Shown here in pieces: positions 1 to 10,651 of a stretch of 64,000 nucleotides of DNA. The notes below the pieces were generated by a model, which worked only from the letters and a program-made list of their open reading frames with translations, was not told the origin of the DNA and made no database searches. Each line of letters opens with the position of its first letter. The stretch's first letter is position 1. This DNA comes from Luteimonas arsenica (GTDB lineage Bacteria; Pseudomonadota; Gammaproteobacteria; Xanthomonadales; Xanthomonadaceae): NCBI RefSeq assembly GCF_004352825.1, contig NZ_SJRW01000001.1, forward strand, positions 1,116,001-1,180,000, written 5' to 3'. Made by a program: the position numbers and the translations under genes.

Positions 1-2044
1 GTATCCGCCGGGCGTCGAGCTGCGGCATCTCGCCGATCGCCCGGGTTACCGCGTGCTGGAGGGCGGCGGCCAGGGCCATCGCAGCCTGGAGGTGCGGGCC
101 TCGGACCTGCCGCGCGTGACCGAGGATGATGACACACCGCAGTGGCACGACAGCTTCGGGCGCCTGCAGTTCTCCACCCTGGCCGACTGGCCGGCCGTGG
201 CGCGCTGGGCGGAGCCGCTGTATCCCGCGCGCCTGACCGACCGCGCGCAGGCGGTCGAACTTGCCCGCCGACTGGGTCTGGACGCCGCGGATCCGCGCGG
301 TTCACTGGAGCGCGCGATCGCCTTCGTGCAGGGCGAGGTCCGCTACACCGCGATCGACATGGGCAGTAACTCGCACGCGCCCAGCGCGCCGGAAACCACC
401 CTCGAGCGCCGCTTCGGCGACTGCAAGGACAAGTCGGCGCTGCTGGTGTCGCTGCTGGCTGAGGCCGGGATCGAGGCCGAACCGGTGCTGGTCAACACCG
501 TTGCGCGCGCCGCGGTGCTCGAGCGCCTGCCCAGCCCGCTTGCCTTCGACCACGTCGTGGTGCGCGCGCGGCTGGCCGACGGCGAGGTCTGGATCGACCC
601 CACGCGCGACCGCGAGCGCGCGCCGCTGGCGGCACGGGAGCCTTTGCCGTTCCGCTTCGGGCTGCCGGTCTTCAGCGGCGGCGGGCTGGTCGAGGTTCCC
701 GCGCCGCCGCCGGTGCAGCCGGCGATCGAGGTCACCCAGCGCATCCGGCTGGAGACCATGGGCGATCGCGCCCAGGCCCTGTTCGGCGTGGTCACCGACT
801 ACCGTCGTGGCAACGCGGAGGGCACGCGCGCGCAGTACGAGGATCACGAGCCCTCGGACATCGGCGATCGCTATCTGTCCTACATGCGCGGGTTCTACGA
901 CGGCATCGCCGCCGCGGGCCTGCCGGGCGCGGTGGATGCGCCTGAACCCGGCGCCATGCGCGTCGTCGAGAGCTACCGGCTGGACTGGGATACCGGGCGC
1001 GAGGGGCGGGACTTCGGCATCGTGCTGTTCCAGCTCGCCGACTGGCTGCCGCGGCTCAAGCGCGACGACAGGAACATGCCGCTGCTGCTGGGCGGACCCG
1101 ACCATGCGACGCACGCCATCCGCGTCGACTATCCGCGCGGCTGGTCGATCTCACCCGAGGACGACCGGGTGGAGAATCCCTGGTTCACCTTCGAACGCCG
1201 GGTCAGCGTGGAAGGCGGCGACCTGGTGGTCAGGGGCAGCTGGCGCCGCCATGCCGACGAGGTGCCCGCGGCGGACTACGCGCGCTTCCGCGAAGACGTG
1301 GCCACGGCCCGCGACCTGCTCGTGTTCGACGTCAACCTCGGTGCGGGCGTGCCGCTGCTGGCCGCGCGCCCGGCGGACTGGGCCTGGCCGCTGGCGGCCT
1401 TCGTCCTGGCATGCGTGCTGCTGGTGCTGGCCTGGTGGCGCCGCCTGGCCGATCCGCTGTCGGGCATGGTGTTCGCGCCGCGCCATGCCATGGCGCGGCT
1501 GCTCGACAGCCGGCGCGCCTGGTGGGGCGCAACAGCGCTGGTGCTGGCCACGTCCGTGCTGATCGGCGGGATGGAGGAGGGCGCGGCGTTCGCCACCGGC
1601 GACGACGGCAGCTACCTGCGGCTCGTCGGCGGTATCGCCTCGACCCTGGTCTGGTTCCCGCTGTTCACCCTGTTGACCAAGGGCTGTTTCCGCATGCTTT
1701 CGGTTCGCGCCGGGTTCCAGCCGCTGCTGCTGGCCGCGGCCTGGGCTTGCGTGCCCTACCTGCTGTTCATGCTACTGGCCTGCCTGGCCCTGGGCGGCCG
1801 CTTCGAAATCTTCACCGAGGGCCATGAGCTGCAGCCCGGGGAGATCGTCGCGCTGCTGTCGGCGCTGCTGTTCATCGCCGTCGGCATGTGGTGGTACCTG
1901 GTCGCCACCGTCAATGCCAACGCCGTGGCCGCGGGCACCACCCGTGCGCGCGCGCTAGGCGCGCTTATGCTGTCGTCCCTGTTCCTGGTCGTGCTGGTGG
2001 TCGCGTTTGCGCTGGTGGCAGCCGCGGTCCAGCGGCCGGGCTGA
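1..2044 (+). CDS. DUF3857/transglutaminase-like membrane protein, 5' truncated
   Basis: The frame is open to base 2 of the window, so the true start lies upstream; GTG at 53 is only the first internal start codon. The protein has a transglutaminase-like papain fold: a Cys in GDCKDK (codon at 422), a His in FDHVVV (codon at 551) and an Asp in WIDPTRD (codon at 596) form the expected triad. After the soluble part, several hydrophobic segments (about bases 1380-2030) form a membrane domain. Such proteins usually have an N-terminal DUF3857 domain, which would be off the window. The role is unknown; it is probably a membrane-bound enzyme or scaffold acting on peptides or proteins. The downstream gene starts 50 bases later. 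Confidence 0.85.
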   Translation, partial: YPPGVELRHLADRPGYRVLEGGGQGHRSLEVRASDLPRVTEDDDTPQWHDSFGRLQFSTLADWPAVARWAEPLYPARLTDRAQAVELARRLGLDAADPRGSLERAIAFVQGEVRYTAIDMGSNSHAPSAPETTLERRFGDCKDKSALLVSLLAEAGIEAEPVLVNTVARAAVLERLPSPLAFDHVVVRARLADGEVWIDPTRDRERAPLAAREPLPFRFGLPVFSGGGLVEVPAPPPVQPAIEVTQRIRLETMGDRAQALFGVVTDYRRGNAEGTRAQYEDHEPSDIGDRYLSYMRGFYDGIAAAGLPGAVDAPEPGAMRVVESYRLDWDTGREGRDFGIVLFQLADWLPRLKRDDRNMPLLLGGPDHATHAIRVDYPRGWSISPEDDRVENPWFTFERRVSVEGGDLVVRGSWRRHADEVPAADYARFREDVATARDLLVFDVNLGAGVPLLAARPADWAWPLAAFVLACVLLVLAWWRRLADPLSGMVFAPRHAMARLLDSRRAWWGATALVLATSVLIGGMEEGAAFATGDDGSYLRLVGGIASTLVWFPLFTLLTKGCFRMLSVRAGFQPLLLAAAWACVPYLLFMLLACLALGGRFEIFTEGHELQPGEIVALLSALLFIAVGMWWYLVATVNANAVAAGTTRARALGALMLSSLFLVVLVVAFALVAAAVQRPG

Positions 2045-2093
2045 AGACGCCCCCATCGACCCCCGTCATCCACCGGTTCCCGAGCACATCCGC

Positions 2094-4373
<2,280 letters not shown>

Positions 4374-4425
4374 CGAACCGGAGTCCGGCGCGGGTTGAGG
4401 GGAAAAGCCTGGGCTGCGCTGCGGG

Positions 4426-4505
4426 GTGGCGGGTCGATGGGTATTCCGTGGGCGTCGCAGCTTCGCTGCTCTTGAATGCCCACTCCATACCCATCAACCC
4501 GCCAC
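4426..4505 (+). repeat. Structured inverted repeat, copy 1
   Basis: Outer arms GTGGCGGGTCGATGGGTAT (4426-4444) and its complement at 4487-4505 match at 18 of 19 positions. An inner stem GTGGGC/GCCCAC lies at 4448-4453 and 4478-4483. The 24-base core between them (4454-4477) also occurs, inverted, in the second element at 4628-4705. I do not recognise a named family. Confidence 0.75.
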
Positions 4506-4565
4506 ACGACCACCGCCGCAGGCCGCAGGAAAAAGCAGCGACACACCGCAGCGCCGCGCCAGAAG

Positions 4566-4599
4566 CGAAGAGCGCCGATGCACGGCGCTCTTCGTTTTT
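4566..4599 (+). terminator. Rho-independent terminator of the E1 gene
   Basis: A perfect 11-bp stem CGAAGAGCGCC/GGCGCTCTTCG (4566-4576 and 4584-4594) with a 7-base loop is followed by five T residues (4595-4599). The T tract is on the plus strand, so it ends transcripts from the fused E1 gene. It sits between the two structured repeat copies. Confidence 0.85.
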
Positions 4600-4627
4600 C
4601 CTCCCAACCCGCCGCGTGGTTGCGTGA

Positions 4628-4705
4628 CGGAGGGTGTGTGGGTGCGCAGCCGGCATTAAAGAGCATCGAAGCTGCGACGCCGGCAGAGCACCCAAATACC
4701 CTCCG
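4628..4705 (-). repeat. Structured inverted repeat, copy 2 (opposite orientation)
   Basis: Outer arms CGGAGGGTGTGTGGGTG (4628-4644) and its complement at 4689-4705 match at 15 of 17 positions. Inner arms GCCGGC lie at 4649-4654 and 4679-4684. Reverse-complemented, the core 4655-4678 is 22/24 identical to the core of copy 1, although the outer arms of the two copies differ in sequence. Stem pairing is thus kept while stem sequence changes. Confidence 0.75.
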
Positions 4706-4727
4706 CCCCGCAGCCAACCAAGGGCTC

Positions 4728-5216
4728 TTACCTCACGACCGCCCGAACCTCCACGCGACGGTTCGGAGCCAGGCAGTCGATCAAGGCCTGCCCACGCTCG
4801 CCATCGCAGGCCACGACCGGCTCGACGCTGCCGCGGCCCACGGCGGTGATCCTGTCCGCCGGCACGCCGGCGTCGACCAGGTAGTCGCGCACGGCCGCCG
4901 CGCGCTTGCGCGAAAGCTCCACGTTCGCCGCGTCCTTGCCGATGCGGTCGCTGTGGCCGATGACGTGGACCGTGTCGATGTCCTGGGTCGCCAGCACCCG
5001 GGCGGCCAGCGCATCGAGGTCGGCCCGGCCGGCGTCGCTGAGGTTGTCCACGCTCGCCTTGCCGAAGGCGAACAGCGCATCGCCCGACAGCGTGTGGTTG
5101 AACGACGCCGGCGGTGGCGGTTCCGGTGCGGGCTCAGGTTCCGGCGTGGAGGCGCAGGCGGCGGTGAGGCAGGCAGCGGCGAGCGCGGCCAGGAACGGCT
5201 TCGTATGGCGATGCAT
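4728..5216 (-). CDS. OmpA-family lipoprotein
   Basis: This 162-residue protein should be anchored in the outer membrane by lipid and bind peptidoglycan through its C-terminal OmpA-like domain. The signal sequence ends in the lipobox LTAAC, with the lipid-bearing Cys near residue 20. A Pro/Glu-rich linker (TPEPEPAPEPPPP) follows, and then the OmpA domain with HVIGHSDRIGKDAANVELSRKRA, the region that binds diaminopimelate, and a terminal NRRVEVRAV. The start at 5216 is supported by a GGAAGGGG ribosome-binding site just upstream; an in-frame extension to 5300 would bury the signal peptide. It resembles Pal-like or OmpA-like stress lipoproteins, but it is not in a tol-pal cluster. Confidence 0.9.
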   Translation of the reverse strand: MHRHTKPFLAALAAACLTAACASTPEPEPAPEPPPPASFNHTLSGDALFAFGKASVDNLSDAGRADLDALAARVLATQDIDTVHVIGHSDRIGKDAANVELSRKRAAAVRDYLVDAGVPADRITAVGRGSVEPVVACDGERGQALIDCLAPNRRVEVRAVVR

Positions 5217-5359
5217 GGATTTCCCCTTCCAGTGAACAACGTGGCACCTGGCCCCATGCCGGTGCCTGCCTGGATCCCCCCGGGCGAGCATAGCCCGCAA
5301 TCGTGGCGCTTCTGCAACCGTGGTCGCGTTTCCGGGCGCCGGTCGTGGCCCCGGGGGCG

Positions 5360-6274
5360 TCAGCGGGCCAGGCCGTCCAGCAGGGGCAGGGAAGCGAGGG
5401 CGTTCCCGTCGATATGCAGCGCGGGCGCGTCTTCCGGTCGATCCAGCGGCAGCACGGCCAGCACCAGGCTTGCCTGCGGGCGTGCGGCGCCGGCCCCGGC
5501 CGGATCGCCAGCGCCGAAGCCGGGCGCGGCGGCAACCACGCTGCCGATGGCCCGGTCGTCCTCCATCACCTGCGCTCCGGCGGCGGGCGGCGCGTCACTG
5601 GCGAACAGCCCCAGGCCGCGCTTGGCCTGGCCGAGGAAGTGGGTCCGGGCCACGATCTCCTGGCCGGGGTAGCAGCCTTTGCGCACGCTGTAGGCGCGCA
5701 GACGGTCGAGCGAAAGCTGCTGCGGCGTATACGCGTCCAGGCCCGCGGCGCCAGGGCGCGGCAGGCCATGGGCGAGGTCGAAGCTGCGCCAGCGGGCGAG
5801 GGCGTCGGCATCGGCGGGCGCGCCGCAGCCGCTGCACACGCGCAGGGTGCGCGGGTGTTCGCCATCGCCGAAGTCGAGCTCGACGCGGCCCTTGGCGTCG
5901 GTGGCGGACTGGGCGCCCGACGCGGCTGCGGGCGTGCTGAAAGAGCCGCACAGGGACACACCTTCCGGCACCCGCAGCTTCAGCTTGCTGCGGAATACGA
6001 ACCGTTCCATGGCTGCCTTCAATGCCGCGGCATCGCCGTCGGGGAGCAGCAGCCAGACCGTCTCTGCATCCAGCCGCAGCAGTGCGAACAGGGCCTGTAC
6101 GCGGCCTTTTGGCGACAGCCAGCCGCTCCACTGCCACTGGCCGTCGGCCAGGGCGGCGACATCGCTCATGCACTGCGCCTGCGCGAAAGCGATCGCATCG
6201 CGGCCTTCCAGCGCCAGCAGGGCATGGTCGGAAAGGGCGAAAAACGGCGGTTTGGCGCTCGCTGGCTTGTCCAA
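5360..6274 (-). CDS. ygfZ: YgfZ/GcvT-like folate-binding protein
   Basis: YgfZ-type proteins bind folate and help to build or repair iron-sulfur enzymes. The signature KGCYPGQEIVAR is present, with the conserved Cys, and the aminomethyltransferase-like fold is recognisable from FFALSDHALLALEG onward. The start is chosen at TTG 6274 because GGAG lies six bases before it and family members begin a few residues before FFAL; TTG at 6319 is an alternative 15 codons longer. The gene is divergent from a small SDHAF4-type gene and lies next to the succinate dehydrogenase operon, whose SdhB subunit is an Fe-S protein. This placement suits a role in its maturation. Confidence 0.88.
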   Translation of the reverse strand: MDKPASAKPPFFALSDHALLALEGRDAIAFAQAQCMSDVAALADGQWQWSGWLSPKGRVQALFALLRLDAETVWLLLPDGDAAALKAAMERFVFRSKLKLRVPEGVSLCGSFSTPAAASGAQSATDAKGRVELDFGDGEHPRTLRVCSGCGAPADADALARWRSFDLAHGLPRPGAAGLDAYTPQQLSLDRLRAYSVRKGCYPGQEIVARTHFLGQAKRGLGLFASDAPPAAGAQVMEDDRAIGSVVAAAPGFGAGDPAGAGAARPQASLVLAVLPLDRPEDAPALHIDGNALASLPLLDGLAR

Positions 6275-6296
6275 ACTGTGCTCCGGGACGTAAACT
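6267..6296 (+). promoter_or_regulatory. Candidate promoter giving a leaderless transcript
   Basis: TTGTCC (6267-6272) and TAAACT (6291-6296) are separated by 18 bases. The expected transcription start falls at about 6303-6304, which is the GTG start of the small gene downstream. The match to consensus is only partial. Confidence 0.4.
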
Positions 6297-6303
6297 TCGG
6301 CAG

Positions 6304-6483
6304 GTGCCAGACCCCGCAATCATAGGCGAAACGCCGCCCGAGGCCGCTCCGGAAGCACTTCCGGACGATGCGAAGGCAACCACCGGGACGCCCGCCGCGG
6401 CGCCCGAATACGGTGGGCGCGAAGGTCTGGATCCGACGCGCTACGGGGACTGGGAAAAGAACGGACGCTGCATCGATTTCTGA
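6304..6483 (+). CDS. DUF1674 protein, SDHAF4-like succinate dehydrogenase assembly factor
   Basis: This 59-residue protein ends in EYGGREGLDPTRYGDWEKNG and CIDF, the hallmark of DUF1674, the bacterial counterpart of SDHAF4. In mitochondria SDHAF4 binds flavinated SdhA and promotes assembly with SdhB. The Pro/Ala/Glu-rich N-terminus is poorly conserved. GTG at 6304 is the only plausible start between ygfZ and the conserved motif. No good ribosome-binding site precedes it, and a promoter-like pair would start transcription at the GTG itself, so the mRNA may be leaderless. It lies 90 bases upstream of sdhC on the same strand, which fits the assignment. Confidence 0.85.
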   Translation: MPDPAIIGETPPEAAPEALPDDAKATTGTPAAAPEYGGREGLDPTRYGDWEKNGRCIDF

Positions 6484-6573
6484 TGCGGTCACGGCTGCCG
6501 GATGCGGCCATCACAACCTGCCTGTAGAAGCCAACGCGGCGCCACCGCCGCCCAGCGAGAGATGCCTGCCGCG

Positions 6574-6963
6574 ATGACACACCCGAACCGCCCCCTGTCG
6601 CCGCACCTCCAGGTGTACCGCTGGCAGATCACCATGCTCATGTCGATCCTGCACCGCGCCACGGGCATCGCCCTGGTGGTTGGTGCGTTCGGGCTTGCGT
6701 GGTGGCTGCTCGCGGCCGCCGCGGGGGGTGAGGCCTACGCCTCCGCCGCCGCCTGCCTGGCCTCGCCGCTGGGGAAGGTCGCGCTGTTCGGCTTCTCGCT
6801 GTGCCTGGTCTACCACCTGCTCAACGGCATCCGCCACCTGCTGTGGGATGCCGGCTGGGGCTTCGAGATCCCCGAGGTCTACCGGTCTGGCTACGTGGTG
6901 TTCGGCCTGACGGTGGTGCTCACCGCGCTGATCTGGATCGTTGCGATGGGAGGTGCGGCATGA
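6574..6963 (+). CDS. sdhC: Succinate dehydrogenase cytochrome b556 subunit
   Basis: SdhC anchors complex II in the inner membrane, binds haem b with SdhD and helps form the ubiquinone site. The 129-residue protein has the family opening RPLSPHLQVYRWQITM, the SILHRATG motif near residue 28 that lines the quinone site, three membrane segments, and HLLNGIRHLLWD, which contains the expected haem-ligand His. ATG 6574 fits the usual N-terminus; ATG 6562 is possible. The stop overlaps the next start (ATGA), so translation is probably coupled to sdhD. Confidence 0.95.
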   Translation: MTHPNRPLSPHLQVYRWQITMLMSILHRATGIALVVGAFGLAWWLLAAAAGGEAYASAAACLASPLGKVALFGFSLCLVYHLLNGIRHLLWDAGWGFEIPEVYRSGYVVFGLTVVLTALIWIVAMGGAA

Positions 6964-7361
6964 GCAACGTGAAGGCTGCGCCGGATTACCGCACCCCGCT
7001 GAAGAAGGCGCGCCGCCTGGGCTCGGCGAAGTCGGGCACCGGCCACTTCTGGTGGCAGCGCGTGACCGCCGTGGTGCTGGCGCTGCTGGTGCCGTGGCTG
7101 GTGGGTACCCTGGTGTCGCTGGTCGGCGCCGACCTCGGCCAGGTGCATGCCGTCTTCTCGCGCCCCTGGAACGCCATCCTGATGGCGGTGTTCGTGATGT
7201 CGCTGTTCTGGCACGCCAAGCTCGGCCTCCAGGTCGTGATCGAGGACTACGTCCACAACCGCGCCGCCGAACTCGCGCTGCTGGTGCTCAACATCCTCCT
7301 TTGCAGCCTCGGCGCGCTGGCGTCGCTGTACGCGATCGCCCGCATCGCGCTGCTGGCCTGA
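6960..7361 (+). CDS. sdhD: Succinate dehydrogenase hydrophobic membrane anchor subunit
   Basis: This 133-residue protein has the SdhD layout: a basic soluble N-terminus ([26 protein letters not shown]) and three membrane helices. The second contains [17 protein letters not shown], where the haem-binding His and the quinone-site Asp-Tyr pair are expected. It overlaps sdhC by four bases and is followed by sdhA after 13 bases. It acts with SdhC as membrane anchor of complex II, which links the TCA cycle to the respiratory chain. Confidence 0.95.
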   Translation: MSNVKAAPDYRTPLKKARRLGSAKSGTGHFWWQRVTAVVLALLVPWLVGTLVSLVGADLGQVHAVFSRPWNAILMAVFVMSLFWHAKLGLQVVIEDYVHNRAAELALLVLNILLCSLGALASLYAIARIALLA

Positions 7362-7374
7362 CGAAGAAGCCGAC

Positions 7375-9165
7375 ATGACCAACGCCTACAAGATCACCGA
7401 ACACAAGTACGACATGATCGTGGTCGGAGCCGGCGGCGCCGGCCTCCGCGCCACCTTCGGCCTGGCCCAGAAGGGCCTGCGCACCGCCTGCATCACCAAG
7501 GTCTTCCCGACCCGCTCGCACACGGTTGCGGCGCAGGGCGGCATCTCCGCCGCGCTCGCCAACATGGGCGAAGACGACTGGCGCTTCCACTTCTACGACA
7601 CCATCAAGGGCTCCGACTGGCTGGGCGACCAGGACGCCATCCAGTACATGTGCCGCGAGGCCATCCCGGCGGTGATCGAGCTCGAGCACCAGGGCGTGCC
7701 GTTCTCGCGCACCGAGGAAGGCAAGATCTACCAGCGCCCCTTCGGCGGCATGACCACGCACTACGGCAAGGGCATCGCCCAGCGCACCTGCGCCGCGGCC
7801 GACCGCACCGGCCACGCGATGCTCCACACCCTGTACCAGCAGTCGCTGGCGCACCAGGCGGAGTTCTTCATCGAATACTTCGCGCTCGACCTGATCATGG
7901 ACGAGGAGGGCGTCTGCCGCGGCGTGCTCGCCATCGACATGGCCGAGGGCACCCTGCACCTGTTCCGTGCCCAGGGCACGGTGCTCGCCACCGGCGGCTA
8001 CGGTCGCGCCTACTTCTCGGCGACCTCGGCGCACACCTGCACCGGCGACGGCGGCGGCATGGCGCTGCGCGCGGGCCTGGGCCTGCAGGACATGGAATTC
8101 GTGCAGTTCCACCCGACCGGCATCTACGGCGCCGGCTGCCTGATCACCGAGGGCGTGCGCGGCGAAGGCGGCATCCTGCGCAACAGCAACGGCGAGCGCT
8201 TCATGGAGCGCTACGCGCCCAACGCCAAGGATCTGGCGTCGCGCGACGTCGTCAGTCGCTCGATGACCATCGAGATCCGCGAGGGCCGCGGCGTCGGCGA
8301 GCACGGCGACCACATCCATCTCGACCTGACCCACCTCGACCCCAAGGACATCCACGAGAAGCTGCCCGGCATCGCCGAGAGCGCGCGGATCTTCGCCAAC
8401 GTCGACGTCGAGAAGCAGCCGATCCCGGTCATCCCCACCGTCCACTACAACATGGGCGGCATCCCGACCAACTACCATGGCGAAGTGGTGCAGCTGCGCG
8501 ACGGCAACCCCGACGCGGTGGTGCCGGGCCTGTACGCCATCGGCGAGGCCGCCTGCGTGTCCGTGCACGGCGCCAACCGCCTGGGCTCGAACTCGCTGCT
8601 GGACCTGGTGGTGTTCGGCCGCGCGGTGGCCAACCGCTGCGCCGAGACCATCACGCCGGGCGCGCCGCACAAGCGCCTGGCCGGCGACGCCTGCGATGCG
8701 GCGCTGGGCAACCTCGACCGCCTGCGCCACGCCAACGGCGACACCCCGACCGCGGTCATCCGCGACCGGATGCAGCGTTCGATGCAGTCGCACGCGGCGG
8801 TGTTCCGCACCCAGGAGACGCTGGCCGAGGGTGTGCAGCAGATCCGCGACATCAACGCCTCCTTCGCCGACGTCAAGGTCAGCGACCGCTCGCTGGTCTG
8901 GAACTCGGACCTGATCGAGACCTTCGAGCTGCAGAACCTGCTCGGCCTGTCGCTGGCGACCATCGTGTCGGCCGAGAACCGCAAGGAATCGCGCGGCGCC
9001 CATGCCCGCGAGGACTTCCCGGACCGCAACGACGCCGAATGGCAGAAGCACACCCTGACCTGGGTGGACGAGGCGGGCAACACCCGCATCGACTACCGCC
9101 CGGTGCACATGTACACGCTCGACGACGAGGTCGAGGTCGTCCCGCCCGTTGCGCGCGTCTACTAG
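7375..9165 (+). CDS. sdhA: Succinate dehydrogenase flavoprotein subunit
   Basis: SdhA oxidises succinate to fumarate and carries covalent FAD. The 596-residue length is standard. Visible signatures are the dinucleotide motif GAGGAGLRA near residue 18, [10 protein letters not shown] with the His that binds FAD covalently, [20 protein letters not shown] in the active-site region, and the C-terminal [17 protein letters not shown]. It is the third gene of sdhCDAB. Flavination should need SdhE, encoded just after sdhB, and possibly the SDHAF4-type protein encoded upstream. Confidence 0.98.
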   Translation: MTNAYKITEHKYDMIVVGAGGAGLRATFGLAQKGLRTACITKVFPTRSHTVAAQGGISAALANMGEDDWRFHFYDTIKGSDWLGDQDAIQYMCREAIPAVIELEHQGVPFSRTEEGKIYQRPFGGMTTHYGKGIAQRTCAAADRTGHAMLHTLYQQSLAHQAEFFIEYFALDLIMDEEGVCRGVLAIDMAEGTLHLFRAQGTVLATGGYGRAYFSATSAHTCTGDGGGMALRAGLGLQDMEFVQFHPTGIYGAGCLITEGVRGEGGILRNSNGERFMERYAPNAKDLASRDVVSRSMTIEIREGRGVGEHGDHIHLDLTHLDPKDIHEKLPGIAESARIFANVDVEKQPIPVIPTVHYNMGGIPTNYHGEVVQLRDGNPDAVVPGLYAIGEAACVSVHGANRLGSNSLLDLVVFGRAVANRCAETITPGAPHKRLAGDACDAALGNLDRLRHANGDTPTAVIRDRMQRSMQSHAAVFRTQETLAEGVQQIRDINASFADVKVSDRSLVWNSDLIETFELQNLLGLSLATIVSAENRKESRGAHAREDFPDRNDAEWQKHTLTWVDEAGNTRIDYRPVHMYTLDDEVEVVPPVARVY

Positions 9166-9177
9166 GATCGAAAGCAG

Positions 9178-9969
9178 ATGGCCGAGTTCACCCTTCCCAG
9201 GAATTCCAAGGTCCACAAGGGCAAGCACTTCGCGGCGCCGGCGGGTTCCACCCGCGTGCGCCAGTTCAAGGTCTATCGCTGGAGCCCCGACGACACCGAG
9301 AACCCGCGCACCGACACCTACGAGGTCGACCTCGACAGGTGCGGGCCGATGGTTCTCGACGCGCTGATCAAGATCAAGAACGAGATCGACCCCACGCTGA
9401 CCTTCCGCAGGTCGTGCCGCGAGGGCATCTGCGGTTCGTGCGCGATGAACATCGACGGCACCAACACCCTGGCCTGCACCCGCGCGATCGACGACTGCGG
9501 CAAGGGCAAGGGCGAAGTGCCGATCTACCCGCTGCCGCACATGGAAGTGGTCAAGGACCTGGTGCCGGACCTGACCCACTTCTACGCGCAGTACGCGTCC
9601 ATCCAGCCCTGGATCCGCACCCAGAGCTCGCCGCCGCCGGACCAGGAGCGCCTGCAGTCGAAGGAGGACCGCGCCAAGCTCGACGGCCTCTACGAATGCA
9701 TCCTCTGCGCCTGCTGCAGCACCTCGTGCCCCAGCTACTGGTGGAACGGCGACCGCTACCTGGGGCCGGCGATCTTGCTCCAGGCCTACCGCTGGATCAT
9801 CGATTCGCGCGACGAGGACACCGGCACGCGCCTGGACGACCTCGAGGATCCGTTCAAGCTCTACCGCTGCCACACCATCATGAACTGCACGCGGACCTGT
9901 CCCAAGGGGCTGAACCCCGCCAAGGCCATCGGCGCGATCAAGCAGATGATGCTGGACCGCCAGGTCTGA
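9178..9969 (+). CDS. sdhB: Succinate dehydrogenase iron-sulfur subunit
   Basis: SdhB passes electrons from FAD to ubiquinone through three Fe-S clusters. CREGICGSC followed by a later Cys (NTLAC) ligates the [2Fe-2S] cluster. [17 protein letters not shown] and [11 protein letters not shown] supply ligands for the [4Fe-4S] and [3Fe-4S] clusters. The length of 263 residues is normal. Its gene follows sdhA after 12 bases and precedes sdhE by two bases. Confidence 0.98.
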   Translation: MAEFTLPRNSKVHKGKHFAAPAGSTRVRQFKVYRWSPDDTENPRTDTYEVDLDRCGPMVLDALIKIKNEIDPTLTFRRSCREGICGSCAMNIDGTNTLACTRAIDDCGKGKGEVPIYPLPHMEVVKDLVPDLTHFYAQYASIQPWIRTQSSPPPDQERLQSKEDRAKLDGLYECILCACCSTSCPSYWWNGDRYLGPAILLQAYRWIIDSRDEDTGTRLDDLEDPFKLYRCHTIMNCTRTCPKGLNPAKAIGAIKQMMLDRQV

Positions 9970-9971
9970 GC

Positions 9972-10226
9972 GTGACGCAGGACGAGGACGCCGAACTCCG
10001 CCGCCTGCGCTGGCGCTGCCGGCGCGGCATGCGCGAACTCGACCGCCTGCTCGAGCGCTGGCTCGAGCAGGGATGGCGGGATTCCCCGACGCCCGAACGC
10101 GAAGCTTTCCTGCGGCTGCTGGACAGCGAGGACGATAGGCTGTGGAAATGGTTCCTCGGCCACGAAACTCCCGATGACGCAGCCCTCGATGCCCTGGTGC
10201 AGCGGATCCGCGCCCTGCCGCATTGA
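9972..10226 (+). CDS. sdhE: FAD assembly factor SdhE (YgfY/CptB family)
   Basis: SdhE promotes covalent attachment of FAD to SdhA. The 84-residue protein contains RRGMRELDRLLERWL, with the RGxxExD motif typical of the family, and a helical C-terminal half that includes DDRLWKWFLG. It starts with GTG two bases after sdhB, so it is clearly part of the sdh operon. The next gene overlaps its 3' end, as in the E. coli ygfY-ygfX pair. Confidence 0.93.
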   Translation: MTQDEDAELRRLRWRCRRGMRELDRLLERWLEQGWRDSPTPEREAFLRLLDSEDDRLWKWFLGHETPDDAALDALVQRIRALPH

Positions 10227-10626
10227 CTGGCGTCCTTCGCGCTGCCTGCTGGCCGCGCTGCTGCTGTTGACCGTGCTCGCCCCGCTGGCCGTACTGGCCA
10301 GCGAGATGCCGCGCGCGGCCGCATGGCTGCTGGCCGCGGCGGCCGTCGCGCACGGGCTGTGGCTGGCGCGGCGGGAATGGCGGCGGCCATCGCGCAGCCT
10401 GCTGTTCACCGGCGACGGCCGGCTGCTGGTCGACGGCGACGAAGTCGGGGATGCAAGCCTGCAGTGGCGCGGTCCGCTGGCCTTCCTGTCCTGGCGCGAT
10501 GCCGGCGGCCGTCGCGGGCGGCTCACCTGGTGGCCGGACACCCTGCCGCCGCGCTGGCGGCGTGAACTGCGGCTGGCCGTCGGCCGGCTGCCCACTGCGC
10601 GCACGGGCCCATCGGTGGCACCATAG
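10174..10626 (+). CDS. YgfX/CptA-like small membrane protein
   Basis: This 150-residue protein has two adjacent hydrophobic helices (CLLAALLLLTVLAPLAVLA and AAAWLLAAAAVAHGLWL) followed by a soluble domain rich in Arg and Trp. That is the layout of E. coli YgfX, an inner-membrane partner of SdhE. Sequence similarity to that family is weak by eye, so the call rests partly on position: it overlaps sdhE by about 50 bases. ATG 10189 is an alternative start. In E. coli YgfX has been linked to cytoskeleton inhibition; whether that holds here is unknown. Confidence 0.65.
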   Translation: MTQPSMPWCSGSAPCRIDWRPSRCLLAALLLLTVLAPLAVLASEMPRAAAWLLAAAAVAHGLWLARREWRRPSRSLLFTGDGRLLVDGDEVGDASLQWRGPLAFLSWRDAGGRRGRLTWWPDTLPPRWRRELRLAVGRLPTARTGPSVAP

Positions 10627-10651
10627 CGGCCTTCGAGCCGGCCGAGACCCG

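Larger units (their letters stand above)
4374..4727. other. 354-base intergenic region: terminator plus two repeat copies
   Basis: This is the only gene-free stretch above 300 bases. It contains copy 1 of the structured repeat, the terminator hairpin, then copy 2 in inverted orientation. Open frames across it are short and lack coding signals, so I see no gene here. Confidence 0.8.
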
